Origin: CAXMST01 sp963793415
Lineage (GTDB): Bacteria > Actinomycetota > Thermoleophilia > Solirubrobacterales > 70-9
Reading direction: 5' to 3'
DNA length: 64,000 bases
Assembly: GCA_963793415.1 (NCBI GenBank)
Contig: CAWCAC010000002.1
Coordinates: 1,550,001-1,614,000 of the forward strand
The notes under the pieces were generated by a model, which made no database searches, had not been told where the DNA came from, and worked only from the letters and a program-made list of their open reading frames with translations. This document shows, piece after piece, positions 1-8,522 of the stretch. Positions within the stretch are counted from its first letter, which is position 1. Every line of letters starts with the position of its first letter. The position numbers and the translations under genes were made by a program.

Positions 1-89
1 GTGCCACCAAGGTCCTGATCCATCGCTCGATCAAGCAGCTCGAGGAGGAACTGGCGGCCGAGGACGGGGCGGGGGACTCCGATGAGTGA
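1..89 (+). CDS. C-terminal end of a possible sigma factor (partial)
   Basis: Only the last 28 codons are inside the window (reading frame from base 3). The basic-then-acidic helix ATKVLIHRSIKQLEEEL looks like the end of a sigma-70 region 4 recognition helix, followed by a short acidic tail. The stop codon overlaps the start of the next gene by 8 bases, so the two are probably co-translated. A sigma factor followed by a small membrane protein would parallel the sigma/anti-sigma pair at 983-2337. With so little sequence the family call is tentative. Confidence 0.4.
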   Translation, partial: ATKVLIHRSIKQLEEELAAEDGAGDSDE

Positions 90-429
90 GGCCTCCTCCT
101 CGCAGCCGGCGCCCGGGATCGACCTCGAGTCGCTGCTCGCCGACGCGCTGCGCCCGATCGAGCCGCCCGAACGGCTCAGCGGCCGGCTCGAATCGACCCT
201 GACCAAGGTCACCGATGCCGCCGCGACCGAGCTCTCCGACTGGGCCGATGAGCTGACCGAGAGCGAGCTCGAGTCGCTTCGCGATCCACGCAACTGGGTC
301 CGCCCCGTCGCTGCGACGGCGATCGGTGGCCTCGCCGGCTCCGCCCTGATCCTCGTCCAGCTGCGCCGTCGCCGCAAGCAGGACGGCCTGGCCGGCCTCG
401 CCGACGAGATCCGCAGGAGATTCGGCTAA
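82..429 (+). CDS. small single-pass membrane protein, possible partner of the upstream gene
   Basis: The 115-residue product has an acidic helical N-terminal two thirds (residues 1-70), one hydrophobic segment around residues 74-92 (VAATAIGGLAGSALILVQL), then a basic stop-transfer stretch RRRRK and a short amphipathic tail. I see no zinc-binding HxxxCxxC motif, so it is not a standard zinc anti-sigma factor. The overlap with the upstream partial gene suggests shared translation and possibly a membrane-tethering role. No known family is recognised. Its stop overlaps the stop of the convergent DUF4383 gene. Confidence 0.6.
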   Translation: MSEASSSQPAPGIDLESLLADALRPIEPPERLSGRLESTLTKVTDAAATELSDWADELTESELESLRDPRNWVRPVAATAIGGLAGSALILVQLRRRRKQDGLAGLADEIRRRFG

Positions 430-932
430 GCGGGCTTCGGGCGGAAGCCGCCGCTGAGCAGGCCGGCGGCGATGCCGGTCAGGCCGAGGGTGAGGTGGAG
501 GATGTTGTCCTCGGTTCCGACGGGGATCGTGTCGAGCAGGTTGCCGACGCCATGGTCGGTGACGATCAGGCCCCAGACGCCGAGCGCGGTGAAGCCGGCG
601 CCGACGGCGAGCGCCATCGCCCGCGGCGCGCGCGAGGCCGCGATCAAGCAGGCGACCCCGGCGGCCAGGTGCAGCACGTTGTCCCAGCCGTTGGTCGGGA
701 AGGTGCCGAGGATGTTGTCGGAGACGTAGGACTCGCCGGTCCCGAACGACGACTCGTAGGCGAATCCGGCGATGCCGCCGATCACGAGGGCGGCACCGAC
801 GACGAGCACGAACAGACGTGCGGCGGTGGCTGTCTCGTCGCTCGGGCTCATCTTCGTCAACAGGTCGTCGGGGGGCGTGAGGCCGGGTTGATCCGATCCT
901 CGCCGTAGACCGTACCTTTCCTCGTGATGCAT
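426..932 (-). CDS. DUF4383 domain four-helix membrane protein
   Basis: The 168-residue protein has four hydrophobic segments and the paired motifs NxLHLxxG typical of DUF4383 (DNVLHLAAG near residue 85, DNILHLTLG near residue 144). Two starts are possible. The one used here has a GGGGGAG ribosome site 4 nt upstream. A second ATG at 851 would remove a non-hydrophobic 27-residue leader. The gene runs divergently from the ECF sigma gene, with about 50 bp between them, so the promoters are close. DUF4383 proteins are widespread in actinobacteria and have no assigned function. Confidence 0.85.
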   Translation of the reverse strand: MHHEERYGLRRGSDQPGLTPPDDLLTKMSPSDETATAARLFVLVVGAALVIGGIAGFAYESSFGTGESYVSDNILGTFPTNGWDNVLHLAAGVACLIAASRAPRAMALAVGAGFTALGVWGLIVTDHGVGNLLDTIPVGTEDNILHLTLGLTGIAAGLLSGGFRPKPA

Positions 933-982
933 CGATCTCCCCCTGCGGCAGCCGCAGCCCGGGCTCGTCCCGGAGGCTGCGA

Positions 983-1582
983 ATGAACCCGGCCGAGCTC
1001 TCGCGGCTCTCGGACGAGGACCTGATGGCGGTCGTCGACCGCAAAAACCCCGATGCCTTCGAGGCTCTCTACGACCGCCACGGCGGCGCCGCCTACTCGC
1101 TCGCCTACCGGATCGTCGGCGACGCCTCGCTCGCCGAGGACACGACCCAGGAGGCGTTCCTCTCGATCTGGCGCAGCAAGGCGCGATTCGACCGCGCCCG
1201 GGGCAGCGTCCGTTCCTGGGTCCTCAGCGTCGTCCGCAACCGGGCGATCGACGCGCTGCGCCGCGGCGGTGCCAACGCGCCGAAGCTCGACCACGACGAC
1301 GAGGCCGCGCTCGAGGCGCGCGAGGCGTCTGAGCGGACCGACGTCGAGGCGATCCGCCGCGAGACCTCCGAGGAGCTGCGCGCGGCGCTCGATTCGCTGC
1401 CGGACGAGCAGTCGAAGGTGATCAGGCTTGCCTACTTCGGCGGCTTCAGCCACAGTGAGATCTCGGAGATGATCAATCAGCCGCTCGGAACCGTGAAGGG
1501 GAGGATGCGGCTCGGATTGGAGAAGATCCGCGCCGAGATCGCCGAGGCGATCTCGCCGGAGGGGATCGAGGGCCTGACATGA
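983..1582 (+). CDS. ECF RNA polymerase sigma factor (SigK-like)
   Basis: This 199-residue protein has both ECF halves. Region 2 lies around residues 20-90 (LYDRHGGAAYSLAYRIVGD, DTTQEAFLSIW, WVLSVVRNRAIDALRR). Region 4 lies around residues 135-185 (LPDEQSKVIRLAYFGG then a helix-turn-helix ending GTVKGRMRLGLEKIR). A GGAGG ribosome site precedes the ATG. The gene overlaps by ATGA with a zinc anti-sigma gene carrying an RskA-type domain, the arrangement known for SigK/RskA, so the factor is probably held inactive at the membrane until a signal arrives. The signal is not deducible here. Confidence 0.93.
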   Translation: MNPAELSRLSDEDLMAVVDRKNPDAFEALYDRHGGAAYSLAYRIVGDASLAEDTTQEAFLSIWRSKARFDRARGSVRSWVLSVVRNRAIDALRRGGANAPKLDHDDEAALEAREASERTDVEAIRRETSEELRAALDSLPDEQSKVIRLAYFGGFSHSEISEMINQPLGTVKGRMRLGLEKIRAEIAEAISPEGIEGLT

Positions 1583-2337
1583 GCGCGCACGAGACAGACC
1601 ACGGCGGCTGCAGCGATCGCCACGACGACCTTGCGGCCTACGCGCTCGGCGCCCTGCTGCCCGGCGAGGCGGCGGCGCTCGAGCAGCACCTCGCCGGCTG
1701 CGATGCGTGCCGCGAACGCCTGCAGTGGCTCCGGCCCGCGGTCGACCTCGTGCCCGCGTCGGTGCCGCAGATCGAGCCGCCGCCCGGGCTCAAGCGGGAC
1801 CTGATCGCGACCGTCCGGGCCGAGGCCGGGGAGGAGAGCCCAGTGTCGGCGCCCGTGGCGTTGCCGGCGGCGCCCCGTGCTGAGCAAGGCTTCGGGGCGA
1901 GGATGCGGCGCCGTTTCTTCGGCGATGGATCGCTGCGTCCCGCGCTCGCCGGGTTCGCGGTCCTCTGCCTGATCGTCGCCGGCGTGGTCGGCTACGAGCT
2001 GCGCGCCCAGTCCGACTCGTCCGACGCCGCCGAGTTCGCGGCGCTGCCGAGCTCGCCCAAGGTCTCGTCGCACGGGACCGTGACGGTCGAGGACGGGAGC
2101 GGCACGCTGACCGTCGAGAACATGGCCGCCATCCCCCAGGACGAGGTCTACCAAGTGTGGATCGAGCACGACGGGGAGGTCTCGCCGTCGGAGATCTTCG
2201 TCGTCAACCACGACGGTCACGGCAGTGCAACGATCCCCTCGATGCCGGCCGACGCCGAGCGGCTGATGGTCACGCGCGAGCCGGCCGGCGGCAGCAAGCA
2301 GCCGCGCAGCGCCCCGGTGCTCGTCGCTGAGATGTAG
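1579..2337 (+). CDS. membrane zinc anti-sigma factor with RskA C-terminal domain
   Basis: The 252-residue protein carries a zinc anti-sigma motif near the N-terminus (H37, C41, C44 in HLAGCDAC, with H15 upstream), a single transmembrane helix at about residues 117-138, and an extracytoplasmic domain like anti-sigma-K (DEVYQVWI near residue 190 and a C-terminal beta-rich region with VTREPAGGS). It overlaps the ECF sigma gene by four bases and is its presumed inhibitor: the N-terminal domain would bind the sigma factor inside the cell and the outer domain would sense envelope conditions. Confidence 0.92.
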   Translation: MSAHETDHGGCSDRHDDLAAYALGALLPGEAAALEQHLAGCDACRERLQWLRPAVDLVPASVPQIEPPPGLKRDLIATVRAEAGEESPVSAPVALPAAPRAEQGFGARMRRRFFGDGSLRPALAGFAVLCLIVAGVVGYELRAQSDSSDAAEFAALPSSPKVSSHGTVTVEDGSGTLTVENMAAIPQDEVYQVWIEHDGEVSPSEIFVVNHDGHGSATIPSMPADAERLMVTREPAGGSKQPRSAPVLVAEM

Positions 2338-2349
2338 CTCCTTCGCCCG

Positions 2350-2365
2350 CCGCCTGAGCCGGCGG
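2350..2365 (+). terminator. GC-rich hairpin after the anti-sigma gene
   Basis: CCGCC and GGCGG can pair around a 6-nt loop in the short gap after the anti-sigma stop. There is no T-run, so this is only a possible terminator. Confidence 0.3.
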
Positions 2366-2393
2366 AGGCGGGTCACTACGCTTCGCCGCCCCG

Positions 2394-3278
2394 ATGTACT
2401 GCTACCGCCACCCCGACCGCGAGACCCGCGTCTCCTGCTCGCGCTGCGATCGCCCGATCTGTGGCGATTGCATGACCCCGACCCCGGTCGGGATGCGCTG
2501 TCCGGAGTGCTCCAGCGACCGAACCGAGGTCAAGCGCCCCGCCTTTGCGGGCCAGGCGGCAGGCTTCGATCGCGCTCCCGCGACCTTCACGCTGATCGGG
2601 ATCAACATCGCCGTCTTCGTCGCTCAGATCGCCACCGGCGGGGGCGGCTTCGACGGCAGCGGCGACCTGATCGCCAACGGCGCGCTCTGCGCCGACGCGG
2701 TCGGGGCCGGGGGCGGCTGCGCTCCGCCGGTGGTCTTCACGGACGGGGGCGAGTACTGGCGGATCGTCACCGCCGGGTTCCTCCACGGCGGCGTCCTCCA
2801 CATCGCGCTCAACATGTTCGTGCTCTACATCCTCGGAACGATGCTGGAGCCGGCGATCGGCACGACGCGGACGGTCGCGATCTACTTCGCGGCGCTGGTC
2901 GCGGGGTCGATGGGAGCCCTGATGCTGGCCGAGCCGCAGCAGTTCACGGTCGGGGCCTCGGGTGCGATCTACGGGTTGTTCGCGGCGGCTCTGCTGATCG
3001 CCTACAAGCGAGGCATGACCCAGGCGGTCTCGCAACTCGGGTTCTGGCTCGTGCTCAACCTCGTCCTCACCTTCAGCGTCAGCGGGATCAGCATCGGCGG
3101 TCACCTCGGCGGCATCGTCGGCGGGGCGCTGGCCGGGCTGATCGTGCTCGCCGGCGAGCAGCGCAGCAAGAACCAGAAGATGGTCGGGGCCGAGATCGCC
3201 GCGATCTGCGCACTGACGGCGGTCGCCTTCGTCGGCGCGATCGTCGTCGCCAACGGGTCCTCGACCGGCCTGGCCTAG
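2394..3278 (+). CDS. rhomboid family intramembrane serine protease with N-terminal zinc finger
   Basis: Residues 1-40 hold Cys/His pairs (C3, H6, C15, C18, C23, C26, C35, C38) resembling a B-box type zinc finger. A six-helix rhomboid core follows. The catalytic serine is in GASGA (about residue 189) and the catalytic histidine in IGGHLGG (about residue 238). The motif HGGVLHIALNMFVLY matches the conserved histidine-rich segment of helix 2. A TACGCT box lies 11 nt before the ATG and no ribosome site is visible. The zinc finger plus rhomboid arrangement is common in actinobacteria. The substrate is unknown. Confidence 0.93.
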   Translation: MYCYRHPDRETRVSCSRCDRPICGDCMTPTPVGMRCPECSSDRTEVKRPAFAGQAAGFDRAPATFTLIGINIAVFVAQIATGGGGFDGSGDLIANGALCADAVGAGGGCAPPVVFTDGGEYWRIVTAGFLHGGVLHIALNMFVLYILGTMLEPAIGTTRTVAIYFAALVAGSMGALMLAEPQQFTVGASGAIYGLFAAALLIAYKRGMTQAVSQLGFWLVLNLVLTFSVSGISIGGHLGGIVGGALAGLIVLAGEQRSKNQKMVGAEIAAICALTAVAFVGAIVVANGSSTGLA

Positions 3279-4171
3279 CCGGCCGCGACGGGCTCGCTGC
3301 GCAGCGGCGTCGTCGCAACCTCGGCGTCCGGGTGAAGCAGCGCGGCGAGCAGCTCGACGCCGTCGGCCAGCCGTGGCCCCGGGCGGGAGAACGAGGCCGC
3401 CGCGTCGACGGCGTGGATCGAGCCGGCGCCGAGTCCTGCGAGCTCGTCCAGGTGCCGGCGCGCCTCGGCGCTCGCCTCGTCGCAGTAGAGACCGCACGGC
3501 ATCACCACGACGAGATCCGGTTCGGCGTCGCGGACCTCTTGCCAGGAAACCACTCGCGAGCGCTCACCGGGCCGCGCGAGCACATCGACGCCGCCGGCCG
3601 CCTCGATCATCTCCGGAACCCAGTGGCCGGCCGCGTAGACGGGGTCGAGCCACTCGAGCGCGGCGACGCGGGGCCGCGGTTTTCCCTCCACCGCCGCGCG
3701 CACGGCCTCGATCCGCCCGTCGAGCCGATCGCGAAGGCGCTGTCCCAGCTCGGGTCGGCCGGCCGCCTCGCCGAGCCGGATCGCGTCCTCGAGGACCTGG
3801 TCGAGCGTCAACGGGTCGAGTGAGAGCACCTCGGGCCGGCCAGGGAGCCTGCCCGCGACGGTGACGACGTCGTCGTAGCTGACGGCGCAGACCGCGCAGA
3901 CGGCCTGGGTCACGATCAGGTCGACCTCGAGCTCGGCCAGCCGAGCCTCGTCGAGCTCGTAGAGCGCTTCACCCGCCTCGGTCCGCTGACGGACGGCCCG
4001 GTCGATGCCCGCCGCGTCGAGGTCGGGCGGCAGCACGGTCCGGGTCAGCTGCGGGAGCGCCAGGACCTCGGACGGGTGGTCGCACTCGTGGGTGACGGCG
4101 ACGACCTGATCGCCGACGCCGAGCGCGAAGCACATCTCCGTAGCCGAGGGGACGAGGTTTGCGATTCGCAT
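3275..4171 (-). CDS. cobalamin-binding-type (BtuF-like) periplasmic-binding-fold protein without signal peptide
   Basis: The 298-residue protein begins MRIANLVPSATEMCFALG, the typical start of class III substrate-binding proteins of the BtuF/FecB family, followed by DVVAVTHECDHP-like and QAVCAVC segments. No signal peptide or lipobox is present, so it probably stays in the cytoplasm, unlike a true transporter component. No BtuC or BtuD lies nearby. Such solitary signal-less members are common and their role is uncertain. The stop overlaps the rhomboid stop by four bases, and the gene is divergent from the pterin dehydratase with a shared palindromic -10. Confidence 0.8.
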   Translation of the reverse strand: MRIANLVPSATEMCFALGVGDQVVAVTHECDHPSEVLALPQLTRTVLPPDLDAAGIDRAVRQRTEAGEALYELDEARLAELEVDLIVTQAVCAVCAVSYDDVVTVAGRLPGRPEVLSLDPLTLDQVLEDAIRLGEAAGRPELGQRLRDRLDGRIEAVRAAVEGKPRPRVAALEWLDPVYAAGHWVPEMIEAAGGVDVLARPGERSRVVSWQEVRDAEPDLVVVMPCGLYCDEASAEARRHLDELAGLGAGSIHAVDAAASFSRPGPRLADGVELLAALLHPDAEVATTPLRSEPVAAG

Positions 4172-4179
4172 GCCGGGGG

Positions 4180-4187
4180 ACTATAGG
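4180..4187. promoter_or_regulatory. overlapping divergent -10 boxes, both apparently leaderless
   Basis: The palindrome ACTATAGG gives TATAGG on the plus strand (4182-4187) and TATAGT on the minus strand (4185-4180). Each box ends exactly 8 nt before the ATG of its own gene, and neither gene has a ribosome site. On the plus strand TTGCGA lies 17 nt upstream as a fair -35. Two polymerases could not occupy the site together, so the genes may be expressed in competition. Confidence 0.6.
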
Positions 4188-4195
4188 ATCGAGCG

Positions 4196-4474
4196 ATGCC
4201 ACCTCTCGAGGACAACGAGATCAGCGAGCGGCTCGAGGCGCTTCCCGATTGGGAGCGCGAGGGCGATGCGATCACGCGCGACTTCGATCGCGGCAACTTC
4301 GTCGGGTCGGTCGAGTTCGTGCGCAGGCTGGTCGAGCCGGCTGAGGACATGAACCACCACCCCGACGTCGAGATCTCCTGGGCGACGGTCAAGGTGACGA
4401 TCTCGACCCACTCGGAGGGCGGTCTGACGCCCGCCGACTTCGAGCTCGCGGGGCGCATCGACGCGCTCGCCTGA
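4196..4474 (+). CDS. 4a-hydroxytetrahydrobiopterin dehydratase (pterin carbinolamine dehydratase)
   Basis: This 92-residue protein is full length for the family and has the signature EDMNHHPDVEISWATVKVT, with the paired histidines that bind the pterin, followed by STHSEGGLT and an Asp-rich end. The family dehydrates 4a-hydroxypterin after aromatic amino acid hydroxylation. No hydroxylase gene is visible in the window. The mRNA is probably leaderless (TATAGG box 8 nt before the ATG). Confidence 0.9.
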   Translation: MPPLEDNEISERLEALPDWEREGDAITRDFDRGNFVGSVEFVRRLVEPAEDMNHHPDVEISWATVKVTISTHSEGGLTPADFELAGRIDALA

Positions 4475-4491
4475 GCGCCCGGGCAACGCCG

Positions 4492-5598
4492 ATGCGGCTC
4501 CTGCACGTCATCGCGACGCGCCCCAACTTCGTCAAGATGGCGCCGGTGATCGCGGCCCTGCGCGAACGGGATCCCGAGGGCCGGCACGTGATCGTCCACA
4601 CCGGCCAGCACTACGACCGCAACATGTCCGAGATCTTCCTCGAGGAGCTCGGCGTCCCAGCTCCGGATCACATGCTCGGCGCCGGTGGCGGAACCCACGC
4701 CGAGCAGCTGGCGGCGGTGATCGAGCGGATCGCGCCGGTGCTCGAGGCCGAGCGGCCCGACCTCGTGATCGTCCCCGGCGACGTCAACTCGACGCTCGCC
4801 GCTGCGCTCACCTGCGCCCATATGCGGATCCCGATCGGCCACGTCGAGGCCGGGCTGCGCAGCTACGACCGCTCGATGCCCGAGGAGGTCAACCGGGTCC
4901 TGGTCGACCAGGTTTCCGACCTGCTGTTCACGCATTCGCCGGAGGCGCTCGGGAACCTGACCCGGGAGGGGATCGATCCGGCCAGGGTCGAGCTCGTCGG
5001 CAACACGATGATCGACACGCTGGTCGCGCTGGAGGGACGGATCCTCGCCCGCAACGCCGCCGCGGGGATGGGTCTGACGGCCGGCTCCTACCTGCTCGTG
5101 ACCCTGCACCGCCCGGCGCTCGTTGACGGCGACCTGCTTGCGGCCGCGGTCGACGCGCTCGCCGAGGTGGCGGCGGAGATGCCGGTCGTCTTCCCCGTGC
5201 ACCCGCGGACCAGGGCCCGCCTCGCCGCGCTCGAGGGCGGACAGGCGGAGGCGGCGGGGCTGCATCTGGTCGACCCGGTCGGCTACCTCGACTTCCTCTC
5301 ACTCCAGGCGGACGCCCGTGCTGTGCTCACCGACTCTGGCGGGATCCAGGAGGAGACGACGTTCCTCGGCGTGCCCTGCTTCACCCTGCGCGACAACACC
5401 GAACGCCCGATCACGATCAGCGACGGCACCAACACCCTGCTCGGGCTCGACCCGGCGCGGATCGCCGACGTTCCGGGGCTGCTCGCCGCGGGCGGCGAAC
5501 AGAGCGGCCCGCCGCCGTTGTGGGACGGCCATGCGGCCTCCCGTACGGCGGACGTGATCGTCCGCCGTCTCCCGGAAATCCAGGTCTTGCAGGGTTAA
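4492..5598 (+). CDS. wecB: UDP-N-acetylglucosamine 2-epimerase (non-hydrolysing)
   Basis: The 368-residue protein has the usual WecB length and landmarks: ATRPNFVKMAPV at the N-terminus, TGQHYD, GDVNSTLA, HVEAGLRS with PEEVNR, and DSGGIQEE near residue 280. These residues bind UDP and carry out the reversible conversion of UDP-GlcNAc to UDP-ManNAc, a precursor for cell-surface polysaccharide. It starts 17 bp after the pterin gene. The glmM and glmS genes further along the window supply its substrate pathway, though they are not in the same operon. Confidence 0.93.
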   Translation: MRLLHVIATRPNFVKMAPVIAALRERDPEGRHVIVHTGQHYDRNMSEIFLEELGVPAPDHMLGAGGGTHAEQLAAVIERIAPVLEAERPDLVIVPGDVNSTLAAALTCAHMRIPIGHVEAGLRSYDRSMPEEVNRVLVDQVSDLLFTHSPEALGNLTREGIDPARVELVGNTMIDTLVALEGRILARNAAAGMGLTAGSYLLVTLHRPALVDGDLLAAAVDALAEVAAEMPVVFPVHPRTRARLAALEGGQAEAAGLHLVDPVGYLDFLSLQADARAVLTDSGGIQEETTFLGVPCFTLRDNTERPITISDGTNTLLGLDPARIADVPGLLAAGGEQSGPPPLWDGHAASRTADVIVRRLPEIQVLQG

Positions 5599-5646
5599 TC
5601 GGGCCTCAGCGGCTCGCGTCGCGCCTTTCTGCGATTCTGGCGCCCG

Positions 5647-6270
5647 ATGGCCTCTTTCAGCCTCGCCCCCAAGGACCGCGTCTTCTTCGACCTCTTGCGA
5701 GAGGAGGGCGAGAACGCGCTGCGCACAGCGGAGCTCCTGCAGCAGATGCTCGAACGCTGGCCCGACGAGCGCGAGGGCCTCGCCCGCGAGATCCTCAAGG
5801 CCGAGCAGGAGGGTGACCGGATCACCCACGACATCATCCAGCGGCTCAACCAGACCTTCGTCACCCCCTTCGACCGCGAGGACATCTACGGCCTCGCGAC
5901 GAAGATGGACGACATCGTCGACTACACCGAAGAGGTCGCCGACTTCCTCAACCTGTACGGGATCGAGGCGCCGATGCAGCAGGCCTCCGACATGGCCGAG
6001 GTGCTCGTCCTCGCCTGTCGTCAGCTCTCGATGGCGCTGAGCGAGCTGAAGGGCTTCAAGAAGCTCGACCAGTACTGGATCGAGATCCACAGGCTCGAGA
6101 ACGACGGCGACCGGATCTCCCGCGACGCTGTCGCCTCGCTCTTCACCGGCGGCATCGACCCGATGGTCGTGATCCGCTGGAAGGACATCTTCGTCGTGCT
6201 CGAGAAGGCGATCGACTCGACCGAGGCGGTCGCCCACATCATCGAGAGCGTCGTCATCAAGAACGCCTAG
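5647..6270 (+). CDS. DUF47 family PhoU-like regulator of phosphate transport
   Basis: The 207-residue all-helical protein starts with FSLAPKDRVFFDLL and has the two metal-binding EGDRI-type repeats expected in DUF47/PhoU-like proteins: AEQEGDRITHD near residue 56 and LENDGDRISRD near residue 152. It lies 32 bp upstream of the PiT phosphate transporter, the standard pairing. The family usually modulates low-affinity phosphate import through PiT. Confidence 0.93.
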   Translation: MASFSLAPKDRVFFDLLREEGENALRTAELLQQMLERWPDEREGLAREILKAEQEGDRITHDIIQRLNQTFVTPFDREDIYGLATKMDDIVDYTEEVADFLNLYGIEAPMQQASDMAEVLVLACRQLSMALSELKGFKKLDQYWIEIHRLENDGDRISRDAVASLFTGGIDPMVVIRWKDIFVVLEKAIDSTEAVAHIIESVVIKNA

Positions 6271-6302
6271 ATGGCCGCCCACGTTCCACGAACCCTAGGA
6301 CG

Positions 6303-7409
6303 TTGGTGGACAGCGGCGACCTGATCCTCGCGATCGTCGTCATCACGGCGCTCGCCTTCGACTTCACGAACGGCTTCCACGACACGGCGAACGTGGTCGC
6401 GACGACGATCTCGACCCACGCCCTGCCGCCGCGGACCGCGGTCGGGATCGCTGCGGTCCTCAACTTCGCCGGCGCCTTCATCTCGCTCGAGGTGGCGGCG
6501 ACCGTAGCCAGCGACGTCGTCAACGCCAACGTGATCACTCCGACGGTGATCTTCGCGGGCCTCGTCGGCGCGATCGCCTGGAACCTGATCACCTGGTACT
6601 ACGGGCTGCCCTCGAGCTCCTCGCATGCCTTGATCGGCGGCATGGTCGGAGCCGCGTTCGCCGCCGCCGGCGCCGACGCGATCTTCGGCGACGGGATCCT
6701 CAGCAAGGTGCTGATCCCGGCGATCGTCGCCCCGATCGTCGCCTTCTTCGTCGCGATGCTCGCGATCGGGATCGCCTACCAGCTCGTCGCCAAGCTCCGG
6801 CCCGGGCCCGTCAACCGCGGCTATCGGCTCGGACAGATCGTCTCCGGTGGCCTGCTTGCGCTCGGGCACGGCACCAACGACGCCCAGAAGACGATGGGCG
6901 TGATCACCCTGGCGCTGATCGCGAACGGAACCCTCAGCGGTAGCGACTTCGAGGTCCCGAGCTGGGTTGTCGTCTCCTCGGCGACTGCGATCGCCGCCGG
7001 CACCTACATGGGCGGTTGGCGGATCATCAGGACGATGGGGTCGAAGATCATCAAGATGGACACGGCGCAGGGCTTCACGGCGCAGGGTGCGGGAGCTGCC
7101 GTGATCCTCGCCTCCAGCCACTTCGGCTTCCCGCTTTCGACGACCCAGGTGATCTCCGGCGCGGTGATGGGCTCGGGGGCGGGCAAGCGCCTCTCGGCGG
7201 TGCGCTGGGGTGTGGCCGGCAACATCGTCGGCGCCTGGCTGTTGACGCTTCCGGCTGCCGCGGGGGTCGGGGCGCTCACCTACGGCTTCACGAGCATCTT
7301 CGGGAACGGGGCCCTCGGGCCGCTGATCGTGCTCGCGATGGCTATCGCCTTCGGGCTCTGGCTCTTCGCCCGGCGCATCCGCGAGGGCCAACCGGTGCCG
7401 GCGCAGTGA
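6303..7409 (+). CDS. pit: PiT family inorganic phosphate transporter
   Basis: This polytopic membrane protein of about 368 residues has the duplicated PiT signature: NGFHDTANVVAT near residue 20 and GHGTNDAQKTMGVI near residue 188, each with the invariant Asn-Asp or His-Asp pair. STTQVISGAVMGSG near the C-terminus fits the second repeat. TTG (6303) is immediately followed by GTG (6306) and either could be the start. Its DUF47 partner lies immediately upstream. The transporter would import phosphate with a cation. Confidence 0.94.
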   Translation: MVDSGDLILAIVVITALAFDFTNGFHDTANVVATTISTHALPPRTAVGIAAVLNFAGAFISLEVAATVASDVVNANVITPTVIFAGLVGAIAWNLITWYYGLPSSSSHALIGGMVGAAFAAAGADAIFGDGILSKVLIPAIVAPIVAFFVAMLAIGIAYQLVAKLRPGPVNRGYRLGQIVSGGLLALGHGTNDAQKTMGVITLALIANGTLSGSDFEVPSWVVVSSATAIAAGTYMGGWRIIRTMGSKIIKMDTAQGFTAQGAGAAVILASSHFGFPLSTTQVISGAVMGSGAGKRLSAVRWGVAGNIVGAWLLTLPAAAGVGALTYGFTSIFGNGALGPLIVLAMAIAFGLWLFARRIREGQPVPAQ

Positions 7410-7419
7410 GGCGATCGCG

Positions 7420-7668
7420 GTGATCGGAGCGCTGCTCGGGCAGGTCGTCGAGTGGGGCCCGCTGGGCGAGACGGTCGCGTCGGCGATCATCGCCGGGACC
7501 GTCGTCACGCTGACCTTCTCGATCGCGATCTACGGGATGACCCGGTCGGCAGACCTGCGCCGTGACGGCCGCCCGTTCGAGGCCGCGTTCGCCGGGCTGC
7601 TCGGCGGCGTCGCGCTGGTGCTCTCGCTTGCCGCGGTCACGCTCGGGCTGATCGTGATGGTCTCCTAG
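7420..7668 (+). CDS. small two-helix membrane protein of unknown function
   Basis: The 82-residue product begins at a GTG 10 nt after the PiT stop. It has one hydrophobic segment at about residues 18-38 and a second at about residues 58-80, separated by a basic loop (TRSADLRRDGRP). It is probably translated from the phosphate-transport transcript and may be an accessory subunit, but I do not recognise a family. Confidence 0.65.
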   Translation: MIGALLGQVVEWGPLGETVASAIIAGTVVTLTFSIAIYGMTRSADLRRDGRPFEAAFAGLLGGVALVLSLAAVTLGLIVMVS

Positions 7669-7721
7669 CGCCGCTCGGCGATGAACCTGCGCGCGGGCCG
7701 CCGATCCGCAACCATTGAGCC

Positions 7722-8075
7722 GTGCTGCTCACGCTGCGCAACATCCTGATCATCGCCCTGCTGGCGCTGCTGCTCACGGTCGCTCCCGGCGGCGGCAACT
7801 TCGTCTCGGCGCTGCTGACGGCCCTGTCGCTGATCTTCGCCGCGGCCCTCGCATTGCTGCTGGCGCGGCTCTGGCAGCAGACGGCACTGACGCGGGACTC
7901 GATGAGCGACCGCCAGCGCCTGATCTTCTACGCGGCGCTCGGCGCGATCGCGCTGATGATCGCCGGCATCGATGAGCTGCTCGACTCGGGGCTCGGCTCG
8001 ATTCTCTGGATCGCCGTCATAGGGACCTCGGGCTGGCTCCTGTACGCGACCTGGCGCGAGGCGAACAGCTACTGA
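7722..8075 (+). CDS. membrane protein of unknown function
   Basis: The 117-residue protein has four likely transmembrane segments: residues 5-22, 27-50, a third around residues 67-80, and a fourth around residues 90-105. It starts at GTG, without a ribosome site, and ends with a short polar tail. No family is recognised. It sits between the phosphate genes and the Tad-like locus and has no clear tie to either. Confidence 0.6.
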   Translation: MLLTLRNILIIALLALLLTVAPGGGNFVSALLTALSLIFAAALALLLARLWQQTALTRDSMSDRQRLIFYAALGAIALMIAGIDELLDSGLGSILWIAVIGTSGWLLYATWREANSY

Positions 8076-8138
8076 TCCGTCACGCTCTCGCGCCATTGCG
8101 AGGGCCACCCGTGCGTCGGCGCCGCCTACTTTCGGCCG

Positions 8139-8522
8139 GTGCCCTGCGGAAGCGAGTCGCGAACGGAGCGGGCCGGCGAGACCGGCCAGACCGGCCAGGC
8201 GTCGGTCGCTCTGATCGCGGTCGTGCCGGCGCTGATCGCGGTCGCGGCGGTGCTCGTCCAGCTTGCCGTTGTCGGCTGGAGCGCCTGGTCGGCGGCGGGC
8301 GCGGCGCGCGCCGCGGCTCGTGCCGAGCAGGTCGGCTCCGAGCCTGAGGACGCGGCACGCCGGGCCCTGTCCGGCGCGCTTTCGGGCCGGGCCGAGGTCG
8401 ACTCCGACGGTCGGCTGCTGCGCGTCGAGGTCCGGGTGCCGCGGCTGGTGCCCTTCCTGCCGGGCATCGAGGTCGGGGCCGAGGCGGGCCTCGACCCGCT
8501 CGCATCCGGGGCGGGGCGATGA
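8139..8522 (+). CDS. TadE-like pseudopilin
   Basis: The 127-residue protein has a short polar leader followed by GQASVALIAVVPALIAVAAV, a class III signal / pilin-like hydrophobic helix starting around residue 20. The leader Gly lies before QASVALIAVVP, as in TadE-type minor pseudopilins (G[QA]xxVExxxxxP). The canonical Glu at +5 is replaced by Ala in VALIA. A TACTTT box ends 6 nt before the GTG. The gene overlaps the next one by ATGA and looks like a paralogue of it. Confidence 0.75.
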   Translation: MPCGSESRTERAGETGQTGQASVALIAVVPALIAVAAVLVQLAVVGWSAWSAAGAARAAARAEQVGSEPEDAARRALSGALSGRAEVDSDGRLLRVEVRVPRLVPFLPGIEVGAEAGLDPLASGAGR

